Assembly: GCF_003663825.1 (NCBI RefSeq)
Contig: NZ_RCCC01000001.1
Coordinates: forward strand, 876,501 to 940,500
DNA: 64,000 bases
Direction of reading: 5' to 3'
From: Acidovorax sp. 106
Lineage (GTDB): Bacteria; Pseudomonadota; Gammaproteobacteria; Burkholderiales; Burkholderiaceae_C
In this document: positions 1-8,708 of the stretch, in pieces
Layout: each line of letters starts with the position of its first letter
How positions within the stretch are numbered: the stretch's first letter is position 1
Notes under the pieces: generated by a model
Database searches by the model: none
Seen by the model: the letters and a program-made list of their open reading frames with translations, nothing else
What the model was told of the DNA's origin: nothing
Position numbers and translations under genes: made by a program

Positions 1-187
1 CAATCGCAGAAACAGTCACACCTGCCGTGTCCGCCGAAGCAAGACTGGTAGCAGAAGTCAGAATTTCAATGGAAGCCGCGACAGGCCCAGAGCTATCACT
101 CGTGCCCCCGGCACTTCCACCACCACCACCACAAGAAACCAACAGCACCATTGCCAGTGCAGAGCAATATTTTAAAAGACTTCTCAT
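1..187 (-). CDS. Partial Ig-like/Big-domain lipoprotein, N-terminus only
   Basis: Reading the minus strand from the ATG at 187 gives an open frame that leaves the window. It begins MRSLLKYCSALAMVLLVSCG, a typical lipoprotein signal with lipobox LVSC, followed by a glycine-rich linker and the start of a Thr/Ser-rich segment (VAASIEILTSATSLASAD) like the first strand of bacterial Ig-like repeats. A GAGGG ribosome binding site lies 6 nt upstream of the ATG, which supports the start. It begins only 24 bp after the pilQ stop, so it is probably co-transcribed with pilMNOPQ. The function is unknown; the pilus operon context suggests a surface or adhesion role, which is inference. Too short and low in complexity for the generic ORF search, so easy to miss. 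Confidence 0.7.
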   Translation of the reverse strand, partial: MRSLLKYCSALAMVLLVSCGGGGGSAGGTSDSSGPVAASIEILTSATSLASADTAGVTVSAI

Positions 188-211
188 ACTATACCCTCTA
201 AACAAATTATT

Positions 212-2353
212 TCAGCGGCTAACGGAACGATCTGCGATTACTTTTGGAGTAATAAAGACAAGCATTTCACGTTTGACGGATTCTTTTGTTTTATTTTTAA
301 ACAAATTACCAACAACAGGCACATCTCCAAGCAACGGTATTTTGTTTTCTTGGTTTGATTCTTCCATCTCGAAAATACCGCCAATTACAACCGTACCTCC
401 ATTTTCAATCAATACCTGAGTCTTGATGTGCTTGGTATCGATCGCCACCCCCTGTGTAGTTGTCTCGCCACGGCTGTCCTTGCTCACATCCAAATCAAGA
501 ATAATATTACCCTCAGGAGTTATCTGGGGAGTAACCTCAAGCTTAAGAACGGCCTTTTTGAAGGCTATGGTCGTCGCTCCATTAGGAGCAGTAACGGAAT
601 ATGGATACTCAGTTCCCTGCTCAATCAGTGCTTTGGTTTGATCCGCAGTAATGAGCCGAGGGCTTGACACAATTTTCCCCTGCCCATCGGCCTCCATTGC
701 AGACAACTCAAGAGTTAAAAAACGATTGGCAGCAGAATTGAAGATTGACAGAGCGAAAGATCCAACACTCGACACACCAGACAAGGAGGCTGGCAAATTT
801 ACAAATGTCTGCTCTGTCGCAACCGTGCCACCCGACCCTGAAGACGCCGTCGCATTAGCATAGCTAGTTCCAAACGCGACTCGATTATTACCACCTATGC
901 TGTAACCACCATCGCCACCTAACTGAGCCCGAAGATCACCACCACCAAGTTTGACCCCTAAAGACCGACCAAAAGTGTCTCGCGCCTCAACAATGCGCGC
1001 CTCAATCATTACTTGGCGAACCGCAACATCCAAAGTAGCAAGCAACTGCCGAACCTCCTCAAGCTTGCTTGAGGTATCCGTTACAAACAACTGATTAGTT
1101 CGAGGTTCCGAAATCGCGCTACCACGCTCTGACAAAAATCTATTAGATGCAGCGCCCGAAGATACACCACCCGAAGTACTGCTCAGCTGAGTAACCATAT
1201 CAGCAGCTTTTGCATAATTCAATTGAAAAGCCTGCGTACGAAGTGGCTCCAACTTCTGAATAGTCAATGCAGCTTGATAATCTTTTTTGGTACGATCATC
1301 AATCTCATCCTTAGGCGCTATCCACAAGACACTTCCTGTCTTGCGCATTCCAAGCCCCTTTGCATCCATGATAATTTGCAGAGCTTGATCCCAAGGAACA
1401 TCTTTTAATCGTAATGTTAAAGCACCAGACACCGTATCTGATGTAACGATATTGAAATTTGTAAAATCCGCAATCACTTGAAGCAAAGACCGAACTTCAA
1501 TGTTTTGAAAATTCAAAGACAGCTTCTCACCGCTGTAGTTAGGACCTTGCGTCAACTTTGACAAATCAACTTTCTTCTGCCGAACTTCGATGACAAATTG
1601 ATTGTCGCTCTGATAGGCACTGTGCTCCCAATCACCTATGGGCTCGACAAGCATACGCACCTTGTCGCCTTGTTGAGTCGTGGTGATTGACTGAACGGGA
1701 GTCCCGAAATCAGCCACATCCAAACGCCGACGCATCCCCTCGGGCAAGCTTGATCGCAAGAACTCGATGGCTAAACCTTTGCCCTGTTGCCGGAGGTCCA
1801 CGCCAATCTGGTTGTTTGGCAGTTCAACAACAATTCGACCTGCGCCATCAGCGCCTCGCCGAAAATCGATGTCCTTCAGTGTTAAAACTTCATTATTATA
1901 GCTATCGGCAAACTTTGCGGTTTGCTGCACAGGAGCGCTTGAAGAAGCGCCGACGGGGTCCAGCATGATAAGCAGCGCACTACCCTGAATTTCAGCCCGA
2001 TACGACGTAGGCTGCTTCAAATTGAGGACGATGCGCGAACGCCCACCAGCTTCCACAACATTGGCAGACTTCAAATTACCCTGATTGATGTCAACAGCAT
2101 TTTTTCCAGTTGCATTGGAGGCCCCTGGAAAGTCCAAAGCAATGCGCGCAGGCGATTGAGTCGCAAAGCCGGTTGGCAAACCTGCAAGAGGCTCTGCCAA
2201 ATCAACCCGAAGAACCTCAGCCCCACCTTGCAATGAACCGGTCACAGACCGGATAGCTTGCTGTGCCAGCGCAGCTGTTGACAAACAAGTGATGCAGATT
2301 GCAACAGCCGTATGTTGGAAAACTTTCATTATGGAATCACTTTGTTGCTTCAT
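212..2353 (-). CDS. pilQ: Type IV pilus secretin PilQ
   Basis: Outer-membrane secretin forming the channel through which the type IV pilus passes. The 713-residue product has a signal peptide ending near residue 30 (ACLSTAALAQ-like region), two AMIN peptidoglycan-binding modules (about 40-130 and 160-258), a short secretin/TonB N-terminal domain (about 285-335), a NolW-like N domain (about 365-450) and the C-terminal secretin beta domain (about 540-705, including VIGGIFEMEE and VPVVGNLFKN). The length is usual for PilQ. The start overlaps the pilP stop in an ATGA, with GAGGG inside pilP, so translation is probably coupled. A second ATG at 2329 would also leave a signal peptide but has no ribosome binding site. 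Last recognised gene of pilMNOPQ; the usual aroK/aroB neighbours do not follow directly. Confidence 0.96.
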   Translation of the reverse strand: MKQQSDSIMKVFQHTAVAICITCLSTAALAQQAIRSVTGSLQGGAEVLRVDLAEPLAGLPTGFATQSPARIALDFPGASNATGKNAVDINQGNLKSANVVEAGGRSRIVLNLKQPTSYRAEIQGSALLIMLDPVGASSSAPVQQTAKFADSYNNEVLTLKDIDFRRGADGAGRIVVELPNNQIGVDLRQQGKGLAIEFLRSSLPEGMRRRLDVADFGTPVQSITTTQQGDKVRMLVEPIGDWEHSAYQSDNQFVIEVRQKKVDLSKLTQGPNYSGEKLSLNFQNIEVRSLLQVIADFTNFNIVTSDTVSGALTLRLKDVPWDQALQIIMDAKGLGMRKTGSVLWIAPKDEIDDRTKKDYQAALTIQKLEPLRTQAFQLNYAKAADMVTQLSSTSGGVSSGAASNRFLSERGSAISEPRTNQLFVTDTSSKLEEVRQLLATLDVAVRQVMIEARIVEARDTFGRSLGVKLGGGDLRAQLGGDGGYSIGGNNRVAFGTSYANATASSGSGGTVATEQTFVNLPASLSGVSSVGSFALSIFNSAANRFLTLELSAMEADGQGKIVSSPRLITADQTKALIEQGTEYPYSVTAPNGATTIAFKKAVLKLEVTPQITPEGNIILDLDVSKDSRGETTTQGVAIDTKHIKTQVLIENGGTVVIGGIFEMEESNQENKIPLLGDVPVVGNLFKNKTKESVKREMLVFITPKVIADRSVSR

Positions 2354-2895
2354 TTTTTGGCACCCTCTTGTAGGTCAAGTGAAGTCATTCGCTCTGTCCA
2401 ATCGCCGGTTGCATCTTGAACAATTTCTCGAATTTTTATTTCTGATTCAGAAATACTCAGGATACGTCCGTAGTTTTGCCCCAAATAACTTCCGACCTGA
2501 ACTTGATGCAAAAGTTTATCGACTTTGAGCAACGCGGTTGGTTTCCCACTCTTACTCAAACTACCAACCATAACCATCGCATCCAATGGGAATGCCTCTA
2601 AAGGCTCTTTGCGCCTGATTTGCTCGGGCGCTATGAGCGCTGCATTTGCACCGGTCTGCGAGGAGTCACGCTTCAAAGCCTGCGTCAATTTGAGCGAGTT
2701 GAACGGGTCCAACTCAGAGGCCACAGTGTAGGCCTGTGGTTCGAACTTCTTAGGCTCCGTAATCGGTGTAATTCTAGGTTTTGCTTGAGCACGTTCGCTG
2801 GCCATCCACTGGCGCAACTCGTCGTCACCTGAAGAAATACACCCAGAAGTTAGAGCAACAGCCGCTACAGCCAATAATGCTTTACAAGCACTCAT
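2350..2895 (-). CDS. pilP: Type IV pilus lipoprotein PilP
   Basis: Inner-membrane lipoprotein that joins the PilM/N/O platform to the PilQ secretin. The 181-residue product starts with a lipoprotein signal (lipobox LTSGC at about residues 15-19), then a disordered stretch and a C-terminal beta-rich PilP domain (about 95-175, with VGSYLGQNYGRI). A strong GGGAGG site 6 nt before the ATG fixes the start. It overlaps pilO by 4 bp upstream and pilQ by 4 bp downstream, as expected for a tightly coupled operon. Family and operon position agree, so the call is secure. Confidence 0.95.
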   Translation of the reverse strand: MSACKALLAVAAVALTSGCISSGDDELRQWMASERAQAKPRITPITEPKKFEPQAYTVASELDPFNSLKLTQALKRDSSQTGANAALIAPEQIRRKEPLEAFPLDAMVMVGSLSKSGKPTALLKVDKLLHQVQVGSYLGQNYGRILSISESEIKIREIVQDATGDWTERMTSLDLQEGAKK

Positions 2896-3578
2896 TTAGC
2901 ACCTCCCGCTTTTGTTGCAGCCGCTTTACGTTGGGCTTGAACTTCTTCACTGTCCAAATAACGGAAAGTGCGGGCAGTACCCTCTAAGGTCAAAGCATTT
3001 GGTTCTTTAGGATTAGCTGTCACCGACAAATCATTAAGGGTCACAATCCGCGAAAGATGTGCCACATCCGATGCAAAAGCACCAATGTCGTGATACTTAC
3101 CCGCGACCTTCAACGAAATTGGCAATTCAGCATAGTAGTCTCTCGCCACCAGTTGCCCTGGCCTGAAAAGTTCAAACTGAAGACTCCGCCCCAAGCCTGC
3201 CTGATTAATGTCAGACAAAAGGGCCGCCATTTCAGCCTTACTCGGCAACTGCTTTTCCAGTTGAATCACATATTGCTGCACTTGTTCACGTTGCTTCTTC
3301 AACGCATCAAGGCTGACAGCCTTTATCAATTTCTTTTGATAATCTGCTCGCAATGTAATTTCAGTGTTGCGCTCCGTTTCCAACTCAGCTTCGTAGTCTT
3401 TAATGACGACAAACCATAGAAGAACAGCAACAACGACTGCGGTGACAACATACAGCAGCGACCGCGGCAGAGCAGGCCAAAGAGATGGGTCTTTGGTATC
3501 CAGTCCGCTAAACTGCTTGGTTAGTTTTCCTTGAAATTCCGCAAAATCGAATTGCGGAGAGGATTTTTTCTTGGCCAT
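2892..3578 (-). CDS. pilO: Type IV pilus alignment protein PilO
   Basis: Bitopic inner-membrane protein that dimerises with PilN and aligns the pilus machine below the secretin. The 228 residues show a short cytoplasmic N-terminus with FQGKLTKQFSGLD, one transmembrane helix (about 45-66), a periplasmic coiled coil (about 70-115) and a ferredoxin-like PilO core (about 120-210). The C-terminal RKAAATKAGGAK tail is low complexity. One base separates it from pilN, and its stop overlaps pilP by 4 bp. Regulated with the rest of the operon from the promoter ahead of pilM, as far as can be seen. Confidence 0.94.
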   Translation of the reverse strand: MAKKKSSPQFDFAEFQGKLTKQFSGLDTKDPSLWPALPRSLLYVVTAVVVAVLLWFVVIKDYEAELETERNTEITLRADYQKKLIKAVSLDALKKQREQVQQYVIQLEKQLPSKAEMAALLSDINQAGLGRSLQFELFRPGQLVARDYYAELPISLKVAGKYHDIGAFASDVAHLSRIVTLNDLSVTANPKEPNALTLEGTARTFRYLDSEEVQAQRKAAATKAGGAK

Positions 3579-3579
3579 T

Positions 3580-4200
3580 TTATGGTTTCCCCGTCACACC
3601 GGCCTTGCCAGTCGCCGCATCTGAAGATTTTGCCGAATCGACAGGGCTCATCAACGTGAAGGTCATTTTGAAGGACGAAACGCGACGCTGATCTTTGGCT
3701 GACAGAGGCACATTTGCAGACACAATTTCAACCAGTTCAGGCTTGGAAATCCAAGGGGTGTTGCTAGAGAGATTGCGCAACAACTCTGAAACACGCTCAT
3801 TGGACTGCGCCATGCCTTGCATGGTTACAGTCTTGTTTGTCTGCTTGAAATTGCTGATAAACACACCATCTGGCAGCTGCTTGACCAGTTCATTGAGCAA
3901 ATGAACCGGAATATTCCGATCTGACTGAAGATTCTCGACAGCCTTTTGCCGCGCAACCAATGCTGCGATTTCGTCTTCAATTGTCGCAATTTCCTTGATT
4001 TGATTTTCAAGAACAGCGATCTCTTGTTTGAGGAACTTATTCTTGTCCTGCTGCTCTGTTATCAACAGCTGCAACCACCAGTAGATAGCCCCAGCAATGA
4101 CCAAACCCATCAGAAACGATGCGAACAACGCGGCTTGGAACGCTTCGCGGCGGCGCTTTCGCGCGGCTTCACGGTGCGGAAGTAGATTGATCAAGATCAC
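3580..4200 (-). CDS. pilN: Type IV pilus assembly protein PilN
   Basis: Inner-membrane partner of PilO whose N-terminal peptide binds PilM in the cytoplasm. The protein begins with the conserved INLLPHREAARKRR motif that PilM recognises, followed by a transmembrane helix (about 22-43), a coiled coil (about 45-90) and a ferredoxin-like domain (about 95-180). I chose the GTG at 4200, not the ATG 30 bp upstream, because it overlaps the pilM stop as GTGA and puts the conserved motif right at the N-terminus, as in the family (206 residues). The C-terminal tail after about residue 185 is Ser/Ala/Lys rich. Confidence 0.93.
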   Translation of the reverse strand: MILINLLPHREAARKRRREAFQAALFASFLMGLVIAGAIYWWLQLLITEQQDKNKFLKQEIAVLENQIKEIATIEDEIAALVARQKAVENLQSDRNIPVHLLNELVKQLPDGVFISNFKQTNKTVTMQGMAQSNERVSELLRNLSSNTPWISKPELVEIVSANVPLSAKDQRRVSSFKMTFTLMSPVDSAKSSDAATGKAGVTGKP

Positions 4201-5267
4201 CGCAGGAACCTCCGCATTGCCAACCCACAAGAGGTGAGATATGACGGCGCCTCACGCACCATCTTTTTCAGACGTACCCCACTGCCAATTTCCATACCGT
4301 CAAACGGATTGACGGAACTGCATGCAAATCCCGACTGCTGAGTCACGGCTTCTGTCAATCCAGGCAGAGGAGCAGATCCTCCTGCAAGCAAAATGTGATC
4401 AACGCGGTTATGCGGCGTACTTGTGAAGAAGAACTGCAGAGCACGCACAATTTCTTGTGCCATGCTGTCAACAAAAGGACGCAACACAGCCGACTGGTAA
4501 TCTTCTGGAAGGTCGCCGCTTCGTTTTTTGCTTTCCGCCTCTTCGACAGAAAATCCGTATTGACGGACAATCAACTGCGTCAGCTGCGCACCACCAAACG
4601 CTTGATCTCGGTCGTACAAGACCTCTTCGTTCAGCATGACTTGCATGCTTGTCGTCAGAGCACCCACCTCAAACAGCGCGACCATCGCATTCGATCCCTT
4701 GCCTGGAAGTGCTTCAATGAGACGACCCGCAGCCAATCTGGAAGCGTTCGATTCAATGTCGACAACGATGGGCTTAAGGCCTGCAGCTTCCGCGAGACCT
4801 TGTCGGTCCTGCACCTTTTCTCGCCTGGACGCAGCGATCAAAACTTCAACATCCCCCGGCGAGCTCTTGCTAGGGCCGATGACGCAGAAGTCCAAACTCA
4901 CTTCGTCCAAAGAAAAAGGAATGTATTGATTGGCTTCCGACTCCACCTGCACTTCAAGCTCTTGCTCGGTCATTCCACCAGGCAAAGTGATTCTCTTGGT
5001 GATCACGGCAGATGAAGGCAAAGCCAACGCCACATTCTTTGTGCGTGTCCCGCTTTTTTTCACAAGGCGACGCACTGCCTCAGCAACCTCATCGAACTTT
5101 TCGATGTTGCCGTCAGTGATCCATCCCCGCTCCAGCGGTTCAATAGCGCAACGTTCCAGAACAAGGCCTCCCGCCTTATCCCGCCCTAACTCCACCAGCT
5201 TGACGCTGGATGAGCTGATGTCGATACCCAGCAGAGGCGCAGCCTGGCGACTGAACAAAGATCCCAT
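4197..5267 (-). CDS. pilM: Type IV pilus actin-like ATPase PilM
   Basis: Cytoplasmic actin/FtsA-fold protein that binds ATP and the PilN N-terminus at the base of the pilus machine. The phosphate-1 region PLLGIDISSSSVKLVEL near the N-terminus and LLAGGSAPLPGLTEAV near residue 300 are typical. Two starts are credible: ATG at 5267, or TTG at 5273, which sits 6 nt after AGGGGA and so has the better-spaced ribosome binding site. The longer reading from further upstream lacks family support. First gene of pilMNOPQ; divergent from the penicillin-binding protein gene, as is usual in beta- and gammaproteobacteria. Confidence 0.95.
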   Translation of the reverse strand: MGSLFSRQAAPLLGIDISSSSVKLVELGRDKAGGLVLERCAIEPLERGWITDGNIEKFDEVAEAVRRLVKKSGTRTKNVALALPSSAVITKRITLPGGMTEQELEVQVESEANQYIPFSLDEVSLDFCVIGPSKSSPGDVEVLIAASRREKVQDRQGLAEAAGLKPIVVDIESNASRLAAGRLIEALPGKGSNAMVALFEVGALTTSMQVMLNEEVLYDRDQAFGGAQLTQLIVRQYGFSVEEAESKKRSGDLPEDYQSAVLRPFVDSMAQEIVRALQFFFTSTPHNRVDHILLAGGSAPLPGLTEAVTQQSGFACSSVNPFDGMEIGSGVRLKKMVREAPSYLTSCGLAMRRFLR

Positions 5268-5332
5268 TGAGATCAAGATTGGTCCCCTGTAACTTGTCAA
5301 AATGACGCAACAAAACTTAACACTTCACTTCA

Positions 5333-5361
5333 ATGCTATCAGTAAGATAGTTCTCCGGCAA
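5333..5361 (-). promoter_or_regulatory. Candidate sigma-70 promoter of pilMNOPQ
   Basis: On the minus strand TTGCCG and TAGCAT (each 4 of 6 to consensus) are separated by exactly 17 bp, about 65 bp ahead of pilM. It is the best-spaced candidate found in the divergent region; no experimental support can be inferred. Confidence 0.4.
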
Positions 5362-5513
5362 AGAATTTTGCCCGCCTTTGAACTACAGAGCGTTGCCAAA
5401 ACCAGACGATTTTTTCAGCGCCCGTAGCATCCACAATCTCGCCAATCCAGAAGAATGGATACGGCCGAGCCCTCAAAGACAAGTTCCAGACCGTAAATTT
5501 GTGTCGGCATTTT

Positions 5514-5519
5514 TATAAT
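5514..5519 (+). promoter_or_regulatory. Perfect TATAAT -10 box of mrcA
   Basis: TATAAT matches the sigma-70 -10 consensus exactly and lies 25 bp before the chosen mrcA start. No good -35 hexamer was found at 17 bp. The ATG at 5518 falls inside this box, which argues that the downstream ATG at 5545 is the real start. Confidence 0.5.
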
Positions 5520-5544
5520 GCTGCGAACAGCCATTCGGAGCGAT

Positions 5545-7959
5545 ATGACGCCCCCCTCTCCTGACCAGTCCCCCCAGCAAAAATCGTCCAATAGAAGCGC
5601 AGGCAGCCGATGGTTGAGTGTCATTCTGAAAATTCTGCTTTGGTGCGCAGGCCTTGCCGCCGCTGCCGCCTTTGGCTTGGCTTTGACCATCGCCATAGCG
5701 CTGGCCGTGGCCTACCCCAACCTCCCCGATGTGTCTGACTTGGCGGACTACCGCCCCAAGCTTCCGCTGCGGGTGTTCTCCTCCGAGGGAGCCTTGCTGG
5801 GCGAGTACGGTGAGGAGCGGCGAAATCTCACGCCGATCCAGGAAATTCCGCAGGTGATGAAAGACGCGGTGCTCGCCATTGAAGACACGCGCTTCTTCCA
5901 GCATGGCGGCGTCGATTACAAGGGCATGGTGCGCGCGGGTCTGGCCAACATGGGCCGGGTAAAAAGCCAGGGAGCATCCACCATTACCATGCAAGTGGCC
6001 CGAAATGTTTACCTGTCCTCAGAAAAGACATTTACTCGCAAAATTTACGAAATATTACTCACATTCAAACTGGAGCACATGCTCTCCAAAGATCAGATTC
6101 TTGAGATTTACATGAATCAGATTTATCTGGGTAACCGTGCCTATGGTTTTTCTGCTGCGGCTGAAGCCTATTTTGGCAAACCGCTGAAATCCATTTCGAT
6201 TGCGGAAGCCGCCATGCTCGCGGGCCTGCCCAAAGCGCCATCGGCCTACAACCCTATCAGCAACCCAAAGCGGGCTCGATCACGGCAGCTCTACATCATT
6301 GAGCGCATGGAAGAAAACGGGTTCATCACAGAACAAGAGGCAGTGGATGCCAAGAAGGAAGAGCTCAAGATCCGTTCCGGGCTGAGCAACACCCGCGTGC
6401 ACGCTGAATACGTAGCCGAGATGGCACGCCAGTTGATCTTCACCCAATACGGTAACGAAGCCTACACACGCGGCTTGAACGTCTACACCACACTGAACGC
6501 GGGCGATCAGGAAACGGCCTACACGGCCCTGCGCCGCGGCATCATGGACTATGAACGCAGGCAGCAATACAGGGGGCCCGAGAAGTTTGTCTCGCTTCCT
6601 GCGGGCACTGGCCAGGACGTTGAGGAAGCCATCGACGATGCGCTGACCAACCACGTGGACAACGGTGACGTGCTGGCGGCAGTGGTGCTGGAGGCATCCG
6701 CCAAAAAAGTGGTGGTGGCCCGCGGCAATGGTGATGCCATTGAAGTGACGGGCGATGGACTCAAGCCCGTCCAGTCAGGCCTCAGTGACAAAGCGCCGCC
6801 CAACATCAAGATTCGCAGGGGCGCAATCATCCGGATTGTGAAGACACCCAAAAACACCTGGGAAATCACCCAGCTGCCTGAAGTAGAAGGCGCGTTCGTG
6901 GCGGTCGATCCACGCTCCGGAGCCATCAAGGCCCTGGTCGGTGGCTTCGACTTCGACAAGAACAAGTTCAACCACGTCTCACAGGCCTGGCGCCAGCCTG
7001 GCTCCAGCTTCAAGCCATTCATTTATTCAGCATCTCTGGAAAAAGGCTTCACACCCGCCACAGTGATCAACGACGCACCCCTGTTCTTCGATGCGGGCGT
7101 GACGGGCGGACAGCCCTGGGAACCGAAAAACTACGACGGTAAGTACGACGGACCCATGACCATGCGCACGGGCTTGGCCCGCTCCAAAAACATGATCTCG
7201 ATTCGGATCTTGCAAGCCGTCGGCCCCAAGACGGCGCAGGAGTGGGTTTCGCGCTTCGGCTTTGATCCCGAGAAGCACCCCGCCTATCTGACCATGGCGT
7301 TGGGAGCAGGCTCGGTCACTCCACTACAGATGGCGTCGGCCTACTCGGTCTTTGCTAATGGCGGCTACCGCATCAACCCCTGGCTCATCACCAAGGTGAC
7401 CGATCACAAGGGCCGCGTACTGTCCGAGACCACAACGCCCGTGCTGGAAGAGCAAAACCGTGCCATCGATGCTCGCAATGCTTTCGTCATGAACAGCCTG
7501 CTGCAAGAGGTGACCCGCTCTGGGACCGCTGCCCGGGCGCAAGCCACGCTCAAACGGCCTGACTTGGCAGGCAAGACCGGAACGACCAATGATTCGGTGG
7601 ACGCTTGGTTTGCGGGCTATCAGCCGACCATGGCGGCAGTGACCTGGATTGGCTATGACACCCCGCGCAATCTGGGCAGCCGCGAAACAGGCGGTGGGCT
7701 GAGTCTGCCGGTGTGGATCAGCTTCATGGAGCGCGCACTCAAGGGAGTCCCGGTCTCAGAACCCAAGGTACCCACAGGATTGGTGAACATGGGCGGTGAA
7801 TGGTTCTACGAAGAATATGCCCGCAGCGGTGTTCCAAGCGTCGGGCTGGAAGACCGCAACCCATCTGCAGCGCCCGCTACGGGCCCCGCCGCTGCATCCG
7901 CAGCGCAGCCTCCTGTAACCGAAGAGCGCAAACGCATTCTCGATTTATTCCGCAATTGA
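5545..7959 (+). CDS. mrcA: Penicillin-binding protein 1A, bifunctional glycosyltransferase/transpeptidase
   Basis: Class A PBP that polymerises and cross-links peptidoglycan at the outer face of the inner membrane. An N-terminal transmembrane helix (about 28-52) precedes a GT51 glycosyltransferase domain with EDTRFFQHGG and GASTITMQVARN (about 75-230), an OB-like insert, and a transpeptidase domain with the catalytic PGSSFKPF (SxxK), SKN (SKNMIS) and KTGT (GKTGTTND) motifs. About 804 residues, normal for PBP1A. The ATG at 5545 is preferred because GGAG lies 4 nt before it and the earlier ATG at 5518 is inside a TATAAT box. Divergent from pilM, a common arrangement in this group. Confidence 0.96.
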   Translation: MTPPSPDQSPQQKSSNRSAGSRWLSVILKILLWCAGLAAAAAFGLALTIAIALAVAYPNLPDVSDLADYRPKLPLRVFSSEGALLGEYGEERRNLTPIQEIPQVMKDAVLAIEDTRFFQHGGVDYKGMVRAGLANMGRVKSQGASTITMQVARNVYLSSEKTFTRKIYEILLTFKLEHMLSKDQILEIYMNQIYLGNRAYGFSAAAEAYFGKPLKSISIAEAAMLAGLPKAPSAYNPISNPKRARSRQLYIIERMEENGFITEQEAVDAKKEELKIRSGLSNTRVHAEYVAEMARQLIFTQYGNEAYTRGLNVYTTLNAGDQETAYTALRRGIMDYERRQQYRGPEKFVSLPAGTGQDVEEAIDDALTNHVDNGDVLAAVVLEASAKKVVVARGNGDAIEVTGDGLKPVQSGLSDKAPPNIKIRRGAIIRIVKTPKNTWEITQLPEVEGAFVAVDPRSGAIKALVGGFDFDKNKFNHVSQAWRQPGSSFKPFIYSASLEKGFTPATVINDAPLFFDAGVTGGQPWEPKNYDGKYDGPMTMRTGLARSKNMISIRILQAVGPKTAQEWVSRFGFDPEKHPAYLTMALGAGSVTPLQMASAYSVFANGGYRINPWLITKVTDHKGRVLSETTTPVLEEQNRAIDARNAFVMNSLLQEVTRSGTAARAQATLKRPDLAGKTGTTNDSVDAWFAGYQPTMAAVTWIGYDTPRNLGSRETGGGLSLPVWISFMERALKGVPVSEPKVPTGLVNMGGEWFYEEYARSGVPSVGLEDRNPSAAPATGPAAASAAQPPVTEERKRILDLFRN

Positions 7960-8025
7960 GAAAGGGCCAGGGAATACTCTTCCCGGCCCTGTCAATCCGC
8001 TGCGCACAACGGCACCACCCAAGGC

Positions 8026-8053
8026 AAGGCCCCATGTTCACGCGGGGCCTTTT
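8026..8053. terminator. Rho-independent terminator between mrcA and cyaY
   Basis: AAGGCCCC and GGGGCCTT form an 8-bp perfect stem with a 10-nt loop, followed by TT. It lies between convergent genes and may serve both. A second dyad just after the mrcA stop (GGGCC.GGGAA...TTCCC.GGCCC, about 7966-7993) lacks a T tract. Confidence 0.65.
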
Positions 8054-8066
8054 GCATAGAGAGCGA

Positions 8067-8399
8067 CTAATCCTGCTGAAACGCCAAGCGCATTCCTGCT
8101 TGCGCAGAGGCATCGCGGCTCAGGCATGCGAAGAACTCGCCATCGCCCTTGGTATCTTGCCAAACACTGCCATCGTGGCGGTAGTGATAACCACCCGACT
8201 TGGCAGCCATCCAGACCTCGTGCAGCGGCTTTTGCAGGTTGATGACGATCTGGCTGCGGTTGGGGAACGTCAAGGTAATCATCCCGCCCGACCGCTGGTT
8301 GTCGATGTCCGCATCTGAGGTTTCGTTGATCGAGTCACAACTGCGCTCGACTGCGCGCAGGAGCTTCTCGGCGATATCCATGAATTCAAGATCGGTCAT
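8067..8399 (-). CDS. cyaY: Frataxin-like iron-sulfur assembly protein CyaY
   Basis: Bacterial frataxin, an iron-binding modulator of IscS and Fe-S cluster assembly. The 110-residue product starts [18 protein letters not shown], the acidic helix typical of the family, followed by the beta sheet with [16 protein letters not shown] and [16 protein letters not shown] used the ATG at 8399 since the 10 residues before it are not conserved. Its start is only 12 bp from that of the divergent lptM, so the two promoters must lie within each other's 5' regions. Confidence 0.95.
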   Translation of the reverse strand: MTDLEFMDIAEKLLRAVERSCDSINETSDADIDNQRSGGMITLTFPNRSQIVINLQKPLHEVWMAAKSGGYHYRHDGSVWQDTKGDGEFFACLSRDASAQAGMRLAFQQD

Positions 8400-8411
8400 T
8401 ACAATTCGCTC

Positions 8412-8597
8412 ATGTTGAAAGCAACCCAAATTCTAGTCAGGGTCATTGTCCTTGCGGGCAGTGCGGCAGCCTTTGTGGGCTGCGGGCAGCGCGGGCCGCT
8501 GTATCTTCCCAGTGCGCCAGAAGCCCAGCAACGCGCCACGCTGCCTGAGACGCTGAATCCAACTACCAAGTCCGACGCGGAAAAGCCCGCCAAATAA
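8412..8597 (+). CDS. lptM: LPS-assembly lipoprotein LptM (YifL family)
   Basis: Small outer-membrane lipoprotein that in E. coli helps LptD mature in the LptD/E translocon. The 61 residues contain a signal peptide with lipobox FVGC followed directly by the family signature [10 protein letters not shown]. The length and the position beside cyaY match E. coli yifL. The lysA or dapF genes that often follow are absent; a terminator ends this unit. Confidence 0.9.
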   Translation: MLKATQILVRVIVLAGSAAAFVGCGQRGPLYLPSAPEAQQRATLPETLNPTTKSDAEKPAK

Positions 8598-8621
8598 GCG
8601 CCCCACTCAGCCCCTCAACAA

Positions 8622-8658
8622 AAAAGCCCTGCCCCTCACATCGAGGGACAGGGCTTTG
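8622..8658. terminator. Bidirectional terminator after lptM
   Basis: A 12-bp stem (AGCCCTGCCCCT pairing with AGGGACAGGGCT, one G-T type mismatch) with an A run on the left and TTT on the right, placed between the convergent lptM and the di-heme lipoprotein gene. Confidence 0.75.
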
Positions 8659-8708
8659 CTGTTGGCGCAGCGGACTCTACAGCGGCGGCACTCTGGGGAT
8701 GCCCGTTC

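Noticed and set aside
5518..5544. Upstream ATG for the penicillin-binding protein
   Set aside because: The ATG lies inside a perfect TATAAT box, and the ATG at 5545 has GGAG at good spacing.
7966..7993. Dyad after the mrcA stop as terminator
   Set aside because: Good stem but no T run; the hairpin at 8026-8053 is a better terminator.
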